This document shows positions 10,853-19,000 of a stretch of 64,000 bases of DNA, piece after piece; position 1 is the first letter of the stretch; the number at the start of each line of letters is the position of its first letter. Under the pieces are notes generated by a model, which saw nothing but the letters and a program-made list of their open reading frames with translations, did no database searches and was not told the DNA's origin. The stretch is from Limibacter armeniacum (GTDB lineage: Bacteria; Bacteroidota; Bacteroidia; Cytophagales; Flammeovirgaceae), in NCBI RefSeq assembly GCF_036880985.1, contig NZ_JBAJNO010000009.1:3012501-3076500 (forward strand), given 5' to 3'. A program made the position numbers and the translations under genes.

Positions 10853-10868
10853 TTATCCTTATATAAGT

Positions 10869-10909
10869 AAAAAGGGATGAAGTTAATAATTTAACTTCAT
10901 CCCTTTTTT
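10869..10909. terminator. Bidirectional terminator between purA and the pseudogene
   Basis: An 18-bp perfect stem (starting AAAAAGGGATGAAGTTAA) with a 4-nt loop. A-run and T-run flanks allow termination on either strand. Confidence 0.85.
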
Positions 10910-10928
10910 GTTACTGGAGTATTCTATT

Positions 10929-11224
10929 TTAATGACGACCTGATACTTTTTCCATAACCTGTTCTTTGCTGATTCGCCTTTCTACAATATCCTCTTTATT
11001 CAGGATGTATTCTTTATCATGCATTTTGGTCAATTTTCGTCCAAATAACAGTAGCATAATAAATACAGTAGTATAAGCTGAAATAGCATAGGTTAGGTCT
11101 GTAATTAGTCCTATAAAACAAAGTGTGCTTACAGAAGTCACCATTAGGTAAATTGTCAATACAGCATCTCTGGGGCTAAAACCAAACTTAACCAAAAGGT
11201 GAGATGAATGGTCCTTTCCCCCTC
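10929..11224 (-). pseudogene. 3' remnant of a MraY/WecA-type glycosyl-1-phosphate transferase
   Basis: The minus strand from about 11224 reads GGKDHSSHLLVKFGFSPRDA, the last conserved motif of the polyprenyl-phosphate HexNAc-1-P transferase family, followed by two membrane segments and a basic tail ending SGRH. Everything upstream of that motif (roughly the first three quarters of the enzyme) is missing. An ATG at 11195 could in principle express an 88-residue two-TM fragment, which would lack the active site. The upstream DNA switches to an unrelated glycosyltransferase start in another frame. Confidence 0.75.
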
Positions 11225-11422
11225 TTCAGCTGATACAGTTCCAGAGACAAGCTTGGTTTCAAAGCTGTCATTGTTCAACCTATCAGTTAGCAGGATCGTG
11301 TGAATAGCAGGACCTCCTACATTGAGGCGCGCAATCACACGCATTATTTTCACTTTATTTGGTTTTACTGTTGATTTAGCCATATCAAAATTCACCAGCT
11401 CGAAATAGTAATTTGCTGTCAA
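11220..11422 (-). pseudogene. 5' remnant of a family 4-type glycosyltransferase
   Basis: The minus strand from ATG 11422 (or 11383) encodes a normal-looking glycosyltransferase N-terminus containing MRVIARLNVGGPAIHTILL and KLVSGTVSAEEG, then runs at about 11220 into sequence belonging to another gene. From there the frame is meaningless (WLSLVLAPEMLY then stop). RLNVGGPAIH is the donor-fold start of glycan-building GT4 enzymes. The catalytic C-terminal half is gone. Confidence 0.72.
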
Positions 11423-12050
11423 AATAGTTACAAAAGCTATTCCTCTTTATCAATATTAAAAAATTAGCTTTTGCTGTTACAGTGTATGGACTGAAGTAAT
11501 TTTAAACTAACCAGTTACTAGCAAGTTTGTTGGAAATATTAGGATATTTCAGTCTTCACTTAGTCAAGTATAACGAGGTAATGACAAACACTATTGTACA
11601 ATTGATGTATCAAAACAAGGAAAAGAAAAGGGGGTATAACTATAATATAAATTTGTTATAAAAACTTAAATAAGCAAATGTGCAGTGTGTTATTGTTTAA
11701 TGAATCCTTATTTGAACTATTTGGTATAAAATATGATTATTCAGCTGTGAATTGACCCAATTGTAAATTTATTGAACTGATAATCAAACCCTTTCTTATT
11801 TCTCTTTGACTGTCTCTACTAGGCTTTCACAATTGACTTTTATCAAGAAGTTTGAAGCCATGTAATTAAAATTCTTTATCGAAAACTTTTACGGAATAAA
11901 AATATTATCATTGATGCTCGTTAAACTGTACAATTTTAGCATTTAATATGCTGAAAATGCGCAATTAATTCGCTTGAATTTTACATATACATGAACGTAA
12001 TTGTGTAATATTAATTATTGAAATCATACAAAAGTTTAAATAAGAAAGTA
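11423..12050. other. Non-coding stretch without recognised features
   Basis: 628 bp of A+T-rich sequence with no convincing ORF, hairpin or family motif. It separates the glycosyltransferase scar from the lipoprotein gene and may be decayed remnant of the deleted locus. Confidence 0.5.
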
Positions 12051-12797
12051 ATGAAAAAATTATTGGTGCCGTTTTTGGCTTTATTAATGGTAAGCTGTGG
12101 AATTAAGGAAGAGAATGAACAATTGAAGCAGCAGTTGGCAGAGATGGAGACTGAATTGGAAGCAAGCCGTCAAGCTGCCGAGACTTTGCAGGATGTAGGG
12201 GAGATGATTGATTCTATTGAAGATAGAAGAGAAATTTTGAAGCTTGACCTCGAAAAAGGCACTAGCTACGAAACATATAAAGATAGACTGGCAAAGTTGA
12301 ACCAGTATATGGAAGAGTCTGAGCGTAAGTTGGAAGAAGCAGAGGCTATGATGGCTAAAGCAAATTCACAAAACTCAAGCTTCCAGAATACAATTCGCAG
12401 ATTGAAAAAACAACTGAAGACTAGAGGCGAAGAAGTAGCTCAATTGAGTGAGCAAGTAGAGAAGTTCAAGTCAGAGAACACGGCATTGATCAAAACTGTA
12501 GACCTTCAGGCAAAAGAGTTGCAAGCACAGGATGACTCTATCAAGCAGAAAAGAGAAGAGTTGATGTTGCTTGAAAACCAAATTGAAGAAATGATGGTAC
12601 AGGCTAAAAAGACAACTGCAGATGCTTTCTACGCACAAGCTGAGGCATTGGAAGAGGCTGCAAATAGAACTAAACTGGCTCCAAAGAAAAAGAAAGCGAC
12701 ATATGCTGAAGCTTTGGCTCTTTACAAAAAAGCATTTGAGGCAGGTAAGAAAGATGCCTATGCTAAAGTAGAGGAGATGGAAGAAAAAGTGAAGTAA
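12051..12797 (+). CDS. Coiled-coil lipoprotein
   Basis: Predicted envelope lipoprotein of 248 residues. An upstream in-frame start exists at 12018, but ATG 12051 gives a clean lipoprotein signal (MKKLLVPFLALLMVSCG, lipobox Cys16). Residues 20-190 are an almost uninterrupted Glu/Lys/Gln-rich coiled coil. The C-terminal ~60 residues (DAFYAQAEALEEAANRT and following) look like a TPR-type helical pair. This resembles small Cytophagales proteins of unknown function; a structural role between membrane and peptidoglycan is only inference. It ends at a strong terminator. Confidence 0.85.
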   Translation: MKKLLVPFLALLMVSCGIKEENEQLKQQLAEMETELEASRQAAETLQDVGEMIDSIEDRREILKLDLEKGTSYETYKDRLAKLNQYMEESERKLEEAEAMMAKANSQNSSFQNTIRRLKKQLKTRGEEVAQLSEQVEKFKSENTALIKTVDLQAKELQAQDDSIKQKREELMLLENQIEEMMVQAKKTTADAFYAQAEALEEAANRTKLAPKKKKATYAEALALYKKAFEAGKKDAYAKVEEMEEKVK

Positions 12798-12822
12798 TTG
12801 TAATACATATACAAGAGATATA

Positions 12823-12857
12823 GCCCTCAGGACACCGTTGTTCTGAGGGCTTTTTTA
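12823..12857 (+). terminator. Rho-independent terminator
   Basis: GCCCTCAG pairs with CTGAGGGC (12-nt loop) and is followed by TTTTTT. Confidence 0.9.
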
Positions 12858-12903
12858 TGTTTGGTATATAACTGAGGGGTTAGTCATTACTCATTTAAAT
12901 CCT

Positions 12904-12911
12904 TAACTTTG
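12904..12911 (+). promoter_or_regulatory. Bacteroidota -7 promoter element (TAACTTTG)
   Basis: The sequence TTAACTTTGCAC matches the TAnnTTTGC pattern of Bacteroidota housekeeping promoters, about 100 bp before the flavoprotein start. The -33 element is weak. Confidence 0.5.
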
Positions 12912-13014
12912 CACGTCTGTATATGGCTTCAGTTTGTAAGAAAGGCTTATAAATTATACAGAAAGGTACTGTGGTCTATTGATGTCTGTAGGCTTATTTT
13001 CGTTAGGAATAATT

Positions 13015-14598
13015 ATGAGAAGAGAGGTTGAATACGTAGTCTCGCCAGAAGTGGCATTTGACGAACAAAATTTCAGGAATTTCATCATCAATAAAGTAAA
13101 ACTGTCTGATTCAGATGAGTTGCATATTCGAATGGTGAGAAGGTCGGTTGATGCTCGTTCCAGAAATATCAAAATCAATGTTAAGGCAGAAATTTTTGAA
13201 GGTGAGCCTCCTTCAGACTTAATATCCTACCGAAGAGACTACCCTAATGTAAGTGATGCAAAACGTGTAATTATTGTAGGAGCGGGCCCTGCAGGAATGT
13301 TTGCTGCATTGCGTCTTCTTGAACAGGGAATAAAACCGATTCTACTGGAAAGAGGCAAGGATGTGCAGGAAAGAAGGCGAGATCTGGCTAACATCAATAA
13401 GAAGAATATCGTTAATCCGGATTCCAATTACTGTTTTGGAGAGGGAGGTGCAGGTACTTATTCAGATGGTAAACTTTATACCCGAGCGAAGAAGCGAGGT
13501 GACTTCGTGCGTATCATGGAAATTTTTGTAGCTCACGGAGCTACGTCAGAAATATTGGTAGATGCCCATCCACATATTGGTACTAACAAGTTACCAAAAG
13601 TGGTAGCAGAAATACGCCAAAGTATCCTGAATGCAGGTGGTGAAGTTCACTTTGATACAAGGGTAGAGGATTTCATATTGGATGGTGACCGTATCAAGGG
13701 AGTAGTTACACAACAAGGAGACCGACTAGAGGGAGAGGCTGTGATTTTGGCAACAGGTCACTCAGCCCGAGATATATTTATTTTGCTTCGTGATAAGGAA
13801 ATTGAGATTGAAACAAAGCCATATGCTTTAGGAGTTAGGATTGAACACCCGCAAAGTATTATAGATGGTATTCAATACCACTGTAATGGTGACCGTGGAC
13901 CATACTTGCCAGCAGCTTCTTATACTTTGGTTAATCAAGTGCAGTTTGAAGGAAAAGAAAAAGGTGTTTTTTCATTCTGTATGTGTCCAGGTGGTTTTAT
14001 AGTTCCTTCTGCAACAGCACCTGGAGAGGTAGTAGTGAATGGCATGTCTCCATCAAGACGTGATTCAAAATTTGCCAATTCAGGAATTGTAGTGGCTGTG
14101 GATGAGGATGATTTCAAACCATTCTACAAAGAGCATGGTGTATTGGCAGGTATGGCATTCCAGCAGGCAATTGAGCAGCAAGCTTGTGTAGTTGCAGGAG
14201 GAACTCAACAAGCTCCGGCACAACGTTTAGGGGATTTTGTAGAAGGGAGAGTTTCCAATGCCTTAAATGAGACATCTTATCAGCCGGGGCTGGTATCGGC
14301 TGATATGAGAACAGTGTTGCCTGAACAGATAGCGCATAGGCTTAAATATGGCTTTAAGGCATTTGGAAAGAAAATGAAGGGATACCTGACCAACGAAGCT
14401 CAAATTGTGGGTGTGGAAAGTAGAACCTCATCACCAGTAAGAATTCCACGAGATAGACTGACACATGAGCACCCTCAGATCAAAGGTTTGTTCCCATGTG
14501 GAGAAGGAGCAGGTTACGCAGGTGGAATTGCATCGGCAGCAATGGATGGAGAAAGGTGTGCGGAATTGGCAGCTCAACTCTATTGTGGTGTTTCATAA
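13015..14598 (+). CDS. FAD-dependent oxidoreductase (COG2509 type)
   Basis: 528-residue flavoprotein of the uncharacterised FAD-dependent dehydrogenase group. An N-terminal ~80-residue alpha/beta domain (begins MRREVEYVVSPE) precedes a Rossmann dinucleotide fold with IIVGAGPAGMFAALRL at about residue 83. YCFGEGGAGTYSDGKLYTR and the final GEGAGYAGGIASAAMDG are typical of the group. ATG 13015 is preferred over 12979 because it begins the conserved N-terminal domain. The substrate is unknown. It is followed by pdxH 69 bp downstream, so a link to cofactor metabolism is possible but unproven. Confidence 0.88.
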   Translation: MRREVEYVVSPEVAFDEQNFRNFIINKVKLSDSDELHIRMVRRSVDARSRNIKINVKAEIFEGEPPSDLISYRRDYPNVSDAKRVIIVGAGPAGMFAALRLLEQGIKPILLERGKDVQERRRDLANINKKNIVNPDSNYCFGEGGAGTYSDGKLYTRAKKRGDFVRIMEIFVAHGATSEILVDAHPHIGTNKLPKVVAEIRQSILNAGGEVHFDTRVEDFILDGDRIKGVVTQQGDRLEGEAVILATGHSARDIFILLRDKEIEIETKPYALGVRIEHPQSIIDGIQYHCNGDRGPYLPAASYTLVNQVQFEGKEKGVFSFCMCPGGFIVPSATAPGEVVVNGMSPSRRDSKFANSGIVVAVDEDDFKPFYKEHGVLAGMAFQQAIEQQACVVAGGTQQAPAQRLGDFVEGRVSNALNETSYQPGLVSADMRTVLPEQIAHRLKYGFKAFGKKMKGYLTNEAQIVGVESRTSSPVRIPRDRLTHEHPQIKGLFPCGEGAGYAGGIASAAMDGERCAELAAQLYCGVS

Positions 14599-14667
14599 AC
14601 TCAACCGAATGATTTGACAGGTAGTTGATAACCTGAATAGATGTTTTAAAAATCAGACGCATAAAGC

Positions 14668-15309
14668 ATGAAAGTGAACATAGCAGATATCCGACTAGAC
14701 TATGCGAAAAAAGAACTCAGTGAAGAAGATTGCTTAGCCAATCCTATCGAGCAGTTTAATATGTGGATGGAGGAAGCGATCAAGTCAGAGGTGAATGAGC
14801 CGACGGCAATGACAATCTCTACTGTTTCTCCAGAAGGACGACCTGCTGCTCGAACAGTTCTTTTGAAAGGAGTGGAAGATAACCAGTTTGTGTTTTATAC
14901 TAACTACAACAGCCGAAAAGGCACGCATTTGTTGTCAAATCCTGTGGCTGCTTTGACTTTCTTTTGGCCTGAGCTTGAGAGACAGGTAAATATTGAAGGA
15001 ACAGTAACTAGAGTTTCTGATGTTAAGTCTGACGAATATTTTGCAAGCAGGCCCTATAAAAGTAGAGTCGGAGCATGGGCTTCAGAGCAGAGTAGTGAAA
15101 TAACTTCTAAAAATATTATTTTGAAGCGCTTTGCGACTTATGCAGCAAAGTATCTCACACATGTACCTCGTCCACCGCATTGGGGTGGTTTTGCTATTTC
15201 TCCAGACCGAATTGAATTTTGGCAAGGCAGGCCTAGTAGACTTCATGACAGGGTACTTTATACGTTGGATGAAAACGGTAATTGGAACAAAAAAAGGTTA
15301 GCACCTTGA
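14668..15309 (+). CDS. pdxH: Pyridoxamine 5'-phosphate oxidase
   Basis: FMN-dependent oxidation of pyridoxine/pyridoxamine 5'-phosphate to pyridoxal 5'-phosphate. 213 residues, as usual. FMN and substrate motifs are visible: TISTVSPEGRPAARTVLLKG, FYTNYNSRKG, FFWPELERQVNIEG, and the C-terminal signature WGGFAISPDRIEFWQGRPSR followed by LHDR. A hairpin with T-run ends the transcript. Confidence 0.96.
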   Translation: MKVNIADIRLDYAKKELSEEDCLANPIEQFNMWMEEAIKSEVNEPTAMTISTVSPEGRPAARTVLLKGVEDNQFVFYTNYNSRKGTHLLSNPVAALTFFWPELERQVNIEGTVTRVSDVKSDEYFASRPYKSRVGAWASEQSSEITSKNIILKRFATYAAKYLTHVPRPPHWGGFAISPDRIEFWQGRPSRLHDRVLYTLDENGNWNKKRLAP

Positions 15310-15323
15310 TATCATGGCTTTTT

Positions 15324-15366
15324 TGCTGAAAGTTTTAAATCCTGCGAACTTTTCAGCATATTTTTT
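15324..15366 (+). terminator. Terminator after pdxH
   Basis: TGCTGAAAG pairs with CTTTTCAGCA (one bulge), followed by TATTTTTTG. Confidence 0.7.
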
Positions 15367-15558
15367 GATATTGATTAGACTCTTATAATTCAACTTTTAC
15401 CCAGCTGGTAACATAATGATAATCACAGGGCAAAAGCCAATTGAGAATCATTTGTTTTATTAGCGCCCAATACCACTTACTAATTTTAATATCACATGAT
15501 TCAATCAAAAGAACCATTAAGCCAGGTCAAAGAAGAAATAATTTATTCTACTCAAACT

Positions 15559-16869
15559 ATGGAGTCAAGAGCATTTGTTGTTGAAGGTGGCCGCAAGTTA
15601 AGCGGAGAGATTGTACCACAAGGTGCGAAAAATGAAGCACTGCAGATTTTATGTGCAGTACTGCTGACAGAAGAAAAAGTAACCATCCATAATATCCCAA
15701 ATATTCTGGATGTGATGAAGCTGATTGAAATTCTTGGAGACTTGGGTGTACAAGTAACAAAACTTGGAGAAGGCTCTTATGAATTTATTGCAGACAATGT
15801 AAATATAGAATATCTGGAGTCACCAGAGTTTAACCAAAAAGCGGCAAAGTTAAGAGGTTCAATCATGGTATTGGGACCACTGTTAGCTCGCTATGGTTAC
15901 GCAAAGGTACCTAAGCCAGGTGGAGATAAAATTGGTCGTAGAAGACTGGACACGCACTTCTTGGGCTTTACCAAATTAGGAGCATCATTTGAATATGATG
16001 AAAACGATGCTTTCTACAAGATAGATGCGAGTAGCCTTGAAGGTAAATACATCTTATTAGATGAGCCGTCTGTTACAGGTACTGCCAACGTGATTATGGC
16101 AGCCGTTATGGCAAAGGGAGTTACTACGATCTATAATGCAGCTTGTGAGCCTTACATCCAGCAGCTTTGCCGTATGCTGAATCGTATGGGAGCTAATATT
16201 GAAGGAGCGGGTTCTAATTTACTTAAGGTAGAAGGTGTTGAAAGATTGGGTGGAACGACTCACACCATGTTGCCTGATATGATCGAGATCGGGTCATTTA
16301 TCGGTATGGCAGCTATGACTGGTTCAGAGCTGACAATCAAGGATTGCCGTCTGGATCAGTTGGGACAAATTCCTGCCACATTCCAGAAGCTAGGTATCCA
16401 GATGGAATTCCGTGGAGATGACATCTATATTCCTGCTCAGGAAAACTATAAGATTGATCGTTTCATTGATGGCTCTATCCTGAACATCGCCGATGGACCT
16501 TGGCCAATGTTTACACCAGACCTTTTGAGTATCATCCTTGTATCTGCGATCAAGGCGAAAGGAACAGTATTGGTTCACCAGAAGATGTTTGAAAGCCGTT
16601 TGTTCTTCGTGGATAAGCTAATCGATATGGGAGCGCAAATTATCTTGTCAGATCCGCACAGAGCAACTGTGATTGGTTCAAACAATGAGCGTCCACTTCG
16701 TGGCATTTCAATGACTTCTCCTGACATCCGTGCTGGTGTGGCACTGCTGATTGCAGCAATGGCAGCAGAAGGAGAGAGTACGATCTACAATATTGAACAG
16801 ATTGACAGAGGTTACCAGTTTATTGACCAGCGTCTGAATGCGCTTGGAGCCAATATCCGTAGAGTATAA
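15559..16869 (+). CDS. murA: UDP-N-acetylglucosamine 1-carboxyvinyltransferase, Asp active-site variant
   Basis: First committed enzyme of peptidoglycan synthesis: transfers enolpyruvate from PEP to UDP-GlcNAc. ATG 15559 (MESRAFVVEGG) gives 436 residues, the family length; an in-frame ATG at 15496 would add 21 residues and cannot be excluded. QGAKNEALQI carries the conserved Lys/Asn near the N-terminus. The mobile-loop Cys of E. coli MurA (Cys115, in GGCxIG) is Asp123 here (GGDKIG), a substitution known in other bacteria to keep activity but prevent alkylation by fosfomycin. DIRAGVALLIA near the C-terminus carries the conserved Asp. A bidirectional terminator follows. Confidence 0.96.
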   Translation: MESRAFVVEGGRKLSGEIVPQGAKNEALQILCAVLLTEEKVTIHNIPNILDVMKLIEILGDLGVQVTKLGEGSYEFIADNVNIEYLESPEFNQKAAKLRGSIMVLGPLLARYGYAKVPKPGGDKIGRRRLDTHFLGFTKLGASFEYDENDAFYKIDASSLEGKYILLDEPSVTGTANVIMAAVMAKGVTTIYNAACEPYIQQLCRMLNRMGANIEGAGSNLLKVEGVERLGGTTHTMLPDMIEIGSFIGMAAMTGSELTIKDCRLDQLGQIPATFQKLGIQMEFRGDDIYIPAQENYKIDRFIDGSILNIADGPWPMFTPDLLSIILVSAIKAKGTVLVHQKMFESRLFFVDKLIDMGAQIILSDPHRATVIGSNNERPLRGISMTSPDIRAGVALLIAAMAAEGESTIYNIEQIDRGYQFIDQRLNALGANIRRV

Positions 16870-16891
16870 TCTGATCAAAATTTATAAAGGT

Positions 16892-16928
16892 AAAAGCCCT
16901 GTATGCTTAAGTATACAGGGCTTTTTTG
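16892..16928. terminator. Bidirectional terminator between murA and the Ycf48-like gene
   Basis: AGCCCTGTAT pairs with ATACAGGGCT (8-nt loop). A-run and T-run flanks serve both convergent genes. Confidence 0.9.
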
Positions 16929-16931
16929 TTA

Positions 16932-17984
16932 TTATTGTGAGATTATCACCTTCGCGATTCTTCCGTTGCTTCCACAAGCCCAACCTGTCTGACTGTTTTT
17001 AGGGAAAGAGATGGCATAGTAGCTTTCCTTATCAGTATTTTTCCATGCTTTGCCTCCATTCTCTGAAATATCTGTTCCATAACGGCTAACCGCAACAACA
17101 ATGTCGCTGTTAGGAACATACTTCACGGATGATTTATAACCAGCCGTAGCATTTTCTTTCAGTATACTCCAAGTCTTGCCACCATCTTCAGTAATCACAA
17201 GAGATTGGTTATTGGCTACACTGTCCTGAAAGTTACCTCCAATGGCAATACCATTCATGCTGTCCTTGAAGTCCATTCCATAGATTCCTTGAGGACCATT
17301 ACCTTGTAGCATAGGAGTATCATAAGCAGTCCAGTTACTGCCTTTGTCTGAGGAATAGAATACTCTTGCTTTGGCTCCTCCTGTCCCGATCCATACACAA
17401 CTGTCATTTTGGGCAATGATACCGCTTCCGCTTGCGGCAAACCCAGCTTCCCCTTCAGCAACTACAGGCCCTTCAATTTCACTCCAGTTGTTTCCTCCGT
17501 CATTTGTTTGGATCATGAAAAGCTTGCCGTCAATCGGGTCACTGAATGCGATACCACGGTCTTTATCCCAGAAATCCATCCCGTCAAAAAAGACAGCAGG
17601 AGATTCATTGTTGTAAGTACGTGTCCAGTTTTTACCGGCATCTGTTGTTTTGTAAACACGACCTGGTGAACCAGCAGAAATAACAATCACTGTTGTATCA
17701 TTCAGTACCTCTATATCACGGAAATCCAACTTTTCAGTATCTGCAATGCTGTCCACTTCCCAGTTAAGTCCGCCGTCAGCAGTATGAACAAAAGTCCCAT
17801 TGGAGCCACTTAGCCAAATCACCTTGTCGCTGTAGGCGTGGATTCCACGGAAGGATGCATTGGTTGGCAGTTGGTGCTTTTCCCAAGTCAGCAGAGGTGT
17901 ATCTGTTGCTTGTTCAGTTGTAGTATTTGAGTTATTGCAAGCCGTAAGAAAGCCCAACCCTAAAATGAAATATAAGTATTTCAT
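16932..17984 (-). CDS. Ycf48/BNR-repeat beta-propeller lipoprotein
   Basis: 350-residue lipoprotein (MKYLYFILGLGFLTACNN, lipobox Cys16). The body is a repeated WD-like sequence with Asp-box motifs (TADGGLNW, TTDAGKNW, TNDGGNNW, SSDKGSNW, TEDGGKTW), which indicates a six- or seven-bladed propeller like the photosystem II assembly factor Ycf48 and bacterial sialidase-like proteins. Bacteroidota homologues are often called oxidoreductase without evidence. No catalytic residues can be named. It is convergent with murA across a shared terminator. Confidence 0.85.
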   Translation of the reverse strand: MKYLYFILGLGFLTACNNSNTTTEQATDTPLLTWEKHQLPTNASFRGIHAYSDKVIWLSGSNGTFVHTADGGLNWEVDSIADTEKLDFRDIEVLNDTTVIVISAGSPGRVYKTTDAGKNWTRTYNNESPAVFFDGMDFWDKDRGIAFSDPIDGKLFMIQTNDGGNNWSEIEGPVVAEGEAGFAASGSGIIAQNDSCVWIGTGGAKARVFYSSDKGSNWTAYDTPMLQGNGPQGIYGMDFKDSMNGIAIGGNFQDSVANNQSLVITEDGGKTWSILKENATAGYKSSVKYVPNSDIVVAVSRYGTDISENGGKAWKNTDKESYYAISFPKNSQTGWACGSNGRIAKVIISQ

Positions 17985-18087
17985 AGAAAAAATTAAAAAG
18001 TTTGGAAGTCAGTTTAAACCTTCTCCATTGCTTGTGGTCTAAGCAACAGAAATCAACTAAAGACACCCAATAAAGAACAAAAACCTT

Positions 18088-18414
18088 ATGAAAGCAAAAG
18101 GACTAAAAATCATCGGAGCCGTAGCAGCATTTGTGTTGGTCGCTTTTTCAACACAGGATGTAGCGGCACAGTCAGTGGCAAAAAGGCAAGTAAGACAGCA
18201 GGCAAGAATTTCAGAAGGAGTGAAAAGTGGAGAACTTACAAGAAGAGAAGCTAGAAACCTGAGACAAGACCAAAGAGATGTCAAGCAAATGAAAAAACTG
18301 GCCAAAGCAGATGGCAAAGTAACCTGTGGAGAGAGGGCTGTAATCAGAAGTGAGCAACGTCAGGCAAACCGTGAGATATATAGAAAGAAACACAACGGAA
18401 GAGATAGAAACTGA
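18088..18414 (+). CDS. Small basic secreted protein
   Basis: 108 residues with a signal peptide ending near DVAAQS. The mature part is strongly basic and helical, with an internal pattern (GVKSGELTRREARNLRQDQR, then KLAKADGKVTCGERAVI) also found in small exported proteins of many proteobacteria and Bacteroidota with no assigned function. The helix-loop-helix with ADGKVT recalls EF-hand- or TerB-like calcium loops, but only loosely. It ends at a terminator shared with rpiB. Confidence 0.78.
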   Translation: MKAKGLKIIGAVAAFVLVAFSTQDVAAQSVAKRQVRQQARISEGVKSGELTRREARNLRQDQRDVKQMKKLAKADGKVTCGERAVIRSEQRQANREIYRKKHNGRDRN

Positions 18415-18440
18415 TCACTGCTGTGTTGTTGGATAAATAA

Positions 18441-18470
18441 AAAAGGGAGCTTATCAGGCTCCCTTTTATA
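18441..18470. terminator. Bidirectional terminator shared with rpiB
   Basis: AAAAGGGAGC pairs with GCTCCCTTTT, loop 7 nt, between two convergent genes. Confidence 0.85.
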
Positions 18471-18476
18471 TATGTC

Positions 18477-18908
18477 TTATGCACAAGCAATTTTATCAAC
18501 TCGCTTTTGGTGTCTTCCACCTTCAAACTCAGTTGTCAGGAAAGTATCCACAAACTTTTTCGCATCATCCAGAGAAATAAACCTAGCAGGCAATGCCAAT
18601 ACGTTAGCGTTGTTGTGCTGACGGCAAAGTGCCGCGATTTCGTTCTCCCAGCAAAGCGCAGCTCTGATACCTTGGTGCTTGTTGGCAACGATTGATACAC
18701 CAACCCCGCTTCCACAGATTATAACACCTCTTTCATACTCACCAGCCTCGATCGCATCAGCCAGCGGGTGAACATAATCAGGGTAGTCACAAGACTCAGC
18801 AGAGAAAGGACCGAAGTCTTTTACCTCATGTCCATTTTCCTCTAAATACTTTACAAGTTCTTCTTTGTACTCATAACCAGCGTGGTCGCCACCAATCGCG
18901 ATTTTCAT
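18477..18908 (-). CDS. rpiB: Ribose 5-phosphate isomerase B
   Basis: Interconverts ribose 5-phosphate and ribulose 5-phosphate in the pentose phosphate pathway. 143 residues, normal for the RpiB/LacAB family. MKIAIGGDHAGYEYKEEL holds the phosphate-binding and catalytic Asp/His residues, and VIICGSGVGVSIVANKHQGI holds the catalytic Cys and anion hole. The C-terminal EFEGGRHQKRVDKI is the conserved end. A -7 promoter element lies about 65 bp upstream. Confidence 0.96.
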   Translation of the reverse strand: MKIAIGGDHAGYEYKEELVKYLEENGHEVKDFGPFSAESCDYPDYVHPLADAIEAGEYERGVIICGSGVGVSIVANKHQGIRAALCWENEIAALCRQHNNANVLALPARFISLDDAKKFVDTFLTTEFEGGRHQKRVDKIACA

Positions 18909-18972
18909 AACGATGTCGTTTATTTATCCAAACCTAAATTTTCAATTAAAAGGACAATTCCTTTTGATGCTG

Positions 18973-18980
18973 CAAATATA
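18973..18980 (-). promoter_or_regulatory. -7 promoter element of rpiB (TATATTTG)
   Basis: The minus strand reads TTATATTTGCAGC, matching TAnnTTTGC, at a suitable distance from the rpiB start. No clear -33 partner was scored. Confidence 0.45.
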
Positions 18981-19000
18981 AGGAAAACCCTAGTATGGTC

